From positions 248,001 through 312,000 of the forward strand of contig CAZOMY010000001.1 of the NCBI GenBank assembly GCA_964581115.1: a DNA stretch of 64,000 bases, written 5' to 3'. Made by a program: the position numbers and the translations under genes. The notes under the pieces are model-generated. The model ran no database searches. It was not told the DNA's origin and saw only the letters and a list, made by a program, of their open reading frames with translations. Shown piece by piece: positions 59,962 to 64,000 of this stretch (the stretch's first letter is position 1; every line of letters begins with the position of its first letter). The stretch comes from 2-02-FULL-55-14 sp964581115 (GTDB lineage Bacteria > Bacteroidota > Ignavibacteria > UBA10030).

Positions 59962-60864
59962 TCAGGCTTTGGGATGGGCCTGCTGGTACACCCTCTTGAG
60001 CTGTGAAGATGAAACGTGCGTATACACTTGCGTGGTGGACAGGCTGGCGTGCCCGAGCAGTTCCTTGACCGCCCGCAGATCGGCTCCGCGATCCAGCAGA
60101 TGTGTCGCGATCGTATGACGGAGGACGTGCGGACTCTGTCGTCCCACCTCGGAGACGGCCCGGATACGCGCCGCCGCCAATCGCTGCACATACCGGGCAT
60201 TCATCGGCCTCCCGCGATCGGTGACGAAGACGAGCGCGCCCGCCTCTCCATCGGGCCTCAGGGTTGAACGAAGATGCAGATATGCCCGCAAAGCTTCAAC
60301 TGCGCTCCGGCCAACCGGAACAATCCGGTGTTTGCGCCCTTTCCCCAGCACTTTGACAGTGCCGTCCGCAAGGTCAAGGTCGGTCAGCGACATGTGGAGG
60401 AGCTCCTGCAGTCGAAGTCCACCACCGTAGAGCACTTCAAGCATAGCGCGATCCCGGGCTCCCGAGGGTGTTGACGTGTCCATGGAATTGAGCATCGACT
60501 CCACGGCTGACTCGTGGATGACCGAGGGCAGGCGCCGCGGCCTGCGTGGTTGTGTGAGGGTTGTCGCCGGGTTGGCCGAAAGGACGCCGCGACGAACGAG
60601 GAAGCGAAAGAACGAACGGATCGCGGCGATGTTGCGCGCGACGGTCGATGAAACGAGTCCACGATCGTACAGCTCCGCCACGTAGGATCGTAGCGTTGGC
60701 CGGGCGACGTCCGACAGTTGAAGACCCGCTTCGATCAGATGCCGGACGAACGCATTGAGGTCCCCTGCGTACGCGGTGACCGTGTGCGGGGAGGCGTTCC
60801 GCTCCCCTTCGAGGTAGGAGAGAAATGACCTGATGTGGCCTTCGAGGTCGGCCCGGCTGCTCAC
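59962..60864 (-). CDS. XerC/XerD-like tyrosine recombinase
   Basis: Site-specific recombinase (300 residues) that resolves chromosome dimers at dif. The GTG at 60864 overlaps the topA stop (GTGA) and gives the standard length, starting SSRADLEGHIRSFLSYLEG; an ATG at 60915 would add 17 residues without support. N-terminal core-binding domain 1-95; catalytic residues: Arg in YGGGLRLQEL, Lys in VLGKGRKHRIVPVG, His and Arg in HVLRHTIATHLLDRG, His in LLGHASLSTTQ and Tyr in VYTHV. The housekeeping context favours a chromosomal Xer protein over a phage integrase. XerC or XerD cannot be decided. Confidence 0.93.
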   Translation of the reverse strand: MSSRADLEGHIRSFLSYLEGERNASPHTVTAYAGDLNAFVRHLIEAGLQLSDVARPTLRSYVAELYDRGLVSSTVARNIAAIRSFFRFLVRRGVLSANPATTLTQPRRPRRLPSVIHESAVESMLNSMDTSTPSGARDRAMLEVLYGGGLRLQELLHMSLTDLDLADGTVKVLGKGRKHRIVPVGRSAVEALRAYLHLRSTLRPDGEAGALVFVTDRGRPMNARYVQRLAAARIRAVSEVGRQSPHVLRHTIATHLLDRGADLRAVKELLGHASLSTTQVYTHVSSSQLKRVYQQAHPKA

Positions 60865-63125
60865 GCCGGAAGCGCGACGTCGCGAGGTTCCCGAACCGTC
60901 TTGCACGACGGACATACGATCTGCGCCCCCTTCGACTGGGTGAACTTCTCCACCAGATACGGGTTGCCGCAGGCCGGGCATGACTCATTCACCGGCTTGT
61001 CCCACGACGCGAAATCGCATTCTGGATACTTGGTGCATCCGTAGAACGTTCGCTTGCCCTTCTTCGTCTTGCGTTCGACCAGATCTCCCTTGCCGCACTT
61101 GGGGCAGGTGATGCCGGTTGTGATGGGCTTCGTGTTCTTGCAGGACGGATAGTTCGAGCACCCGAGGAACGTACCAAACCTTCCCCCTTTAACGACCATC
61201 TCGCCGCCGCAGAGTTCGCATTTCTCGCCGGTGACGTGCTGCATACGCTCCTGTTCCTCGGCCAGCGGCTTGGTCGTTTTGCAGGTTGGATATCCCGTGC
61301 ACGCCATGAACCGGCCATTCCGGCCCCATTTGATGATCATCGGCCTGCCGCAGTTCTCGCAGACGATGTCGGTCTTTTCCTGGAGCGATTTCTTGATCGA
61401 CGACGCCAGCGCCGATGCCTTTTCCAAAGCCGTGCTGAACGGCTCGTAGAAGTCGCGCATCACGGTCAGGTAGTCGTTCTTGCCCGTCGCGATCGTGTCA
61501 AGTTCCTTCTCCATCTGCGCTGTGAACCGCACATTGAACACGTTGGGAAAGTGTTCTACGAGGATCTTGTTGACCTGCATGCCCAGGTCGGTCGCATACA
61601 GGCGGCGCTCCTTCTGGTCGACGTATTTCCGGTCGATGACCGTCGACACGATCATGGCGTACGTGCTCGGACGGCCGATCCCCAGCGATTCGAGCTCTTT
61701 GACAAGGCTGCTCTCGGTGAAACGCGCCGGAGGCTTCGTAAAGTGCTGACGGGGCTGCAGTCCCGTAAGCTTCGTCGCAAGCCCTTCGGCCAGTCCCTCA
61801 GGGAGCTTCGATGTCGGGTCGGTCTCATCGGGCGACGGCGCATCCTCTTCGAGCGTGTCGTCAAAGACCGTAAGGAAGCCCCGGAACACCGGCATTTGGT
61901 CGGTTGCGCGGAAGACCAGCGTACCGTCCGACACGTCGACGGACACCGCCTCAAATTCGGCGGGCGACATCTGACAGGCGATGAAGCGGTTCCAGATCAA
62001 CTCATACAATGCGAAGAGGTCCTTGTCAAGATGATGCTTGACCGCCTTGGGTGTGTGCTTGACGCTGGTCGGGCGGATCGCCTCGTGGGCATCCTGCGTT
62101 GACTTCCCCTTCTTTTTGAAGAGCCGCGGTTCCTTCGGAAGGTATTCTTTACCGTAGTTCTCATAGATGTACTCGCGAACGGCCGAGACCGCTTCATCAC
62201 TCAGCCGGGTCGAGTCGGTGCGCATGTACGTGATCAGTCCGGTCAGACCCTCTTCGCCCCCCAGGTCGACGCCTTCGTACAGCTTCTGCGCCAGCGTCAT
62301 GGTGCGCTTCGCTGAGAAGCGGAGGCGCCGTGCGGCCTCCTGTTGCAGCGTGCTGGTGATGAATGGGGGGGGCGGATTGCGTTTGACCGGCCGCTTCGTG
62401 ACCGAGCTGATCAAGAACGATGAGGCCCGCGCGCGATCCATCAACGCCGAGGCGGCGGCCTCGTTCGGGATCGTCGGATCGGCCTTGCCGTCCTTTGCAA
62501 GCTTGGCAAGGAAACGTTCCCCCTTGGGCGTCTCAAACTCGCCGATGAGCGACCAGTACTCTACCGGATTGAACGACCGGATGGCCTCTTCGCGCTCGCA
62601 GATGAGCCGCAGCGCCACCGATTGAACCCGTCCGGCGGAAAGGCCGTAGAAAACAGTCTTCCACACGAAGGGCGAGATCTTGTAGCCGACGATCCGGTCC
62701 ATCGCGCGCCGGGCCTGTTGCGACATCACCATGTTCCTGTGCAGGGGGCGTGGATGAGACATCCCTTCCTGAATGCCGGTCTCGGTGATCTCGTGGAACA
62801 GCACGCGCTTGATGCGTCCGTTCGCCCCTTCGAGTTCGTCGGCGATATGGGCGGCGATCGCTTCACCCTCTCGGTCGGGGTCGGTCGCAATAAAGACCTC
62901 CTTGGCCTTCTCGGCATGCTTTCGGAGACGCTCGACGACGTCTTTCTTCGTCTCCATCGTCTCGTAGACCACCTCGAAGTCCTTCTCGATGTCGACGCTG
63001 AGCTTGCTCTTGGGGAGATTCTTGATGTGCCCGACAGAAGCCTCGACAAGATAGTCCTTGCCGAGGTACTTGTTGATGGTCTTGGCTTTCGAGGGTGACT
63101 CGACAATAACGAGCGACTTCGCCAT
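60861..63125 (-). CDS. topA: DNA topoisomerase I
   Basis: Type IA topoisomerase (754 residues) relaxing negative supercoils. Toprim domain at the start (AKSLVIVESPSKAKTINKYL; FIATDPDREGEAIAAHIADE); LSAGRVQSVALRLICERE; active-site Tyr in GLITYMRTDSTRLSDEAV (near residue 300). The C-terminus has three topoisomerase zinc modules (CENCG...CTGYPTC; CELCG...CSNYPSC; CPKCG...CTKYPEC) and a fourth ribbon (CPACG...CPSC). Co-transcribed with the DUF494 gene upstream and the Xer gene downstream. Confidence 0.97.
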   Translation of the reverse strand: MAKSLVIVESPSKAKTINKYLGKDYLVEASVGHIKNLPKSKLSVDIEKDFEVVYETMETKKDVVERLRKHAEKAKEVFIATDPDREGEAIAAHIADELEGANGRIKRVLFHEITETGIQEGMSHPRPLHRNMVMSQQARRAMDRIVGYKISPFVWKTVFYGLSAGRVQSVALRLICEREEAIRSFNPVEYWSLIGEFETPKGERFLAKLAKDGKADPTIPNEAAASALMDRARASSFLISSVTKRPVKRNPPPPFITSTLQQEAARRLRFSAKRTMTLAQKLYEGVDLGGEEGLTGLITYMRTDSTRLSDEAVSAVREYIYENYGKEYLPKEPRLFKKKGKSTQDAHEAIRPTSVKHTPKAVKHHLDKDLFALYELIWNRFIACQMSPAEFEAVSVDVSDGTLVFRATDQMPVFRGFLTVFDDTLEEDAPSPDETDPTSKLPEGLAEGLATKLTGLQPRQHFTKPPARFTESSLVKELESLGIGRPSTYAMIVSTVIDRKYVDQKERRLYATDLGMQVNKILVEHFPNVFNVRFTAQMEKELDTIATGKNDYLTVMRDFYEPFSTALEKASALASSIKKSLQEKTDIVCENCGRPMIIKWGRNGRFMACTGYPTCKTTKPLAEEQERMQHVTGEKCELCGGEMVVKGGRFGTFLGCSNYPSCKNTKPITTGITCPKCGKGDLVERKTKKGKRTFYGCTKYPECDFASWDKPVNESCPACGNPYLVEKFTQSKGAQIVCPSCKTVREPRDVALPA

Positions 63126-63128
63126 ATG

Positions 63129-63569
63129 CTAATGGATAGTGTCTGTCGGGCTTCCGCCCGTGGATCGATCGGAATCGAACAACATGCCCGCCACCAGCGC
63201 CTTGACCTCGTTCGAGCTCACCGAAGAAAAACCGGCCATCATGGCCCGTTCGATGATCGTTTCGACATCCTCGGATGAGAGAAGGCCGAGCTGGTGGCAC
63301 TGGAGCAGGTATCCGTACCCGTCGGTCGTGATGACCGCCTGCTCCGCAGGATGCAGCAACCGCACCGATCCGGTCGAGGCCGGACGGAAACGCTCCGGCG
63401 AAGGCTGACCTCCCTCCAACCGGTCAAACAACCATGAGAACGCCGACGAGATCTCCGTCGGCGTGTACCCGTGGCGCGCCAGCGACGCAACATCGATATC
63501 CCCCAAGCGCTTCTTTTCCTGGAGCTCATCCATAAGCAATAGCAGGATCTCGACAATGCGTTCGTGCAT
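63129..63569 (-). CDS. DUF494 (Smg) family protein
   Basis: Cytoplasmic protein of 146 residues matching the DUF494/Smg family: MHERIVEILLLLMDELQEKK, VASLARHGYTPTEISSAFSW, RLLHPAEQAVITTDGYGYLL and EDVETIIERAMMAGFS. In proteobacteria smg lies near dprA, def and topA-like genes, and here it lies 3 bases before topA. Molecular function is unknown; a regulatory or translation-linked role has been suggested only by context. Confidence 0.88.
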   Translation of the reverse strand: MHERIVEILLLLMDELQEKKRLGDIDVASLARHGYTPTEISSAFSWLFDRLEGGQPSPERFRPASTGSVRLLHPAEQAVITTDGYGYLLQCHQLGLLSSEDVETIIERAMMAGFSSVSSNEVKALVAGMLFDSDRSTGGSPTDTIH

Positions 63570-63587
63570 GGCTGTAGACTCGTTCCT

Positions 63588-64000
63588 TCAGTCGTTCCGT
63601 CGGATGGATTGCAGGTATCGGTCTTCGCGCCGATGCATCCTCGCACGCTCAGCGTCGGTCCGGTCGTCGTGTCCGGCCAGATGCAGGAGACCGTGGACGA
63701 TGAGCCGGCTGACTTCGTGTCGATACGTCGCGCCGAAGGTGGGGGCCTGCCGGCGGGCCTGGTCGAGGTTGACGATGATCTCCCCTTCTAATCGCCGGCG
63801 CGTACCGTACGAGAAGGACAGGACGTCCGTCGTTCGATCATGACGAAGATACCGGCGGTTGAGTTCCCTCATCGTCCGGTCGTCGACGAAGACGAGACTG
63901 ACGGATCGCAGCTGGGCGCCTTCTCCCTGCGCCGCGGTCTCAAGCAGGCGCTGTGCTGCGCGCAGCGGATACCGCCGCGTGCGATGGAGTGTGCGGATGT
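63588..64000 (-). CDS. ybeY: endoribonuclease YbeY, 5' end outside window
   Basis: C-terminal 137 residues of a single-strand-specific ribonuclease for rRNA maturation and ribosome quality control. The frame continues past the window edge. SVSLVFVDDRTMRELNRRYL and HDRTTDVLSFSYG are the N-terminal family motifs, and the zinc site is HEVSRLIVHGLLHLAGHD (three His). Only about 15-30 N-terminal residues are missing. It ends 18 bases before the DUF494 gene. Confidence 0.93.
   Translation of the reverse strand, partial: IRTLHRTRRYPLRAAQRLLETAAQGEGAQLRSVSLVFVDDRTMRELNRRYLRHDRTTDVLSFSYGTRRRLEGEIIVNLDQARRQAPTFGATYRHEVSRLIVHGLLHLAGHDDRTDAERARMHRREDRYLQSIRRND

Noticed and set aside
59962..60864. Xer-type recombinase as sign of an integrated element
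   Set aside because: Standard Xer length, housekeeping neighbours with overlapping genes, and no tRNA, direct repeats or phage genes nearby.

Overview
The window is an almost gapless stretch of chromosomal DNA. About 97% is coding, G+C looks near 60%, and no intergenic stretch exceeds about 175 bases. I see no rRNA or tRNA gene, CRISPR array, insertion sequence or prophage. The gene content points to the Bacteroidota/Chlorobiota (FCB) group: two exported proteins with type IX secretion-like C-terminal domains, a PorV-like outer-membrane protein, a DUF4835 (PorD-like) protein, TonB-dependent receptors with carboxypeptidase-like N-terminal domains, a GH97 glycosidase and a DUF2795 protein. High G+C, some Shine-Dalgarno sequences and TTGnnn-N16/17-TAnnTT promoters fit a deep Kapabacteria/Ignavibacteria-like lineage better than a classical Bacteroidetes. 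That placement is inference.

Layout. 1-2 kb: a GH97 alpha-glucosidase whose 3' end lies outside the window. 2.1-6.0 kb: an OPT-family transporter translationally coupled to a CstA-family transporter. 6.1-9.4 kb: pyruvate dehydrogenase E1-alpha, E1-beta and E2, without E3. 9.4-12.3 kb: a four-gene ECF-type vitamin/metal importer with an unusual, asymmetric ATPase pair. 12.4-23.4 kb (minus): a six-gene surface/secretion operon with two exported sorting-domain proteins, two lipoproteins, a TonB-dependent receptor and a PorV-like protein. 23.4-27.7 kb: a lipoprotein lytic transglycosylase with five LysM repeats, and an acyl-CoA carboxylase carboxyltransferase. 27.8-36.1 kb (minus): an ECF sigma factor, zinc anti-sigma factor, Spy-like protein, MacA-like adaptor, MacB-like permease lacking its ATPase domain, second adaptor and RND pump. 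36.2-38.5 kb: mnmA, a TlpA-like protein and a redoxin. 38.6-42.5 kb: a DUF5009 membrane acyltransferase-like protein, a helix-hairpin-helix exported protein and a predicted barrel protein.

42.5-50.9 kb: the DUF4835 protein, a HEAT-cyclophilin fusion, a TatD hydrolase, a second TonB-dependent receptor with a small lipoprotein, menG/ubiE and a coupled amidohydrolase. 50.9-51.8 kb: a stand-alone protein with a C-terminal TIR-like domain of the kind found in CBASS/Pycsar effectors (PF10137-like), preceded by a nested hairpin. It is the best candidate here for something undescribed. 51.9-64 kb (minus): a housekeeping run of metG, a DNA polymerase III delta'-like gene, a BamA/TamA-like Omp85 protein, DUF2795, M23 peptidase, hprK, hpf, a Xer recombinase, topA, DUF494 and ybeY, the last cut by the window edge.

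Regulation. Eight sites share the TTGnnn-N16/17-TAnnTT-type layout (the one before the OPT gene only in part), and an ECF-type element (GGAAAC-N16-CGTTGT) sits directly upstream of the sigma factor gene. In three cases the promoter lies so close to the start codon that a leaderless mRNA is predicted. Many adjacent genes overlap by 4 bases (ATGA or GTGA), implying extensive translational coupling. All functions were assigned by reading the sequence and recalling family motifs; no database search was run.
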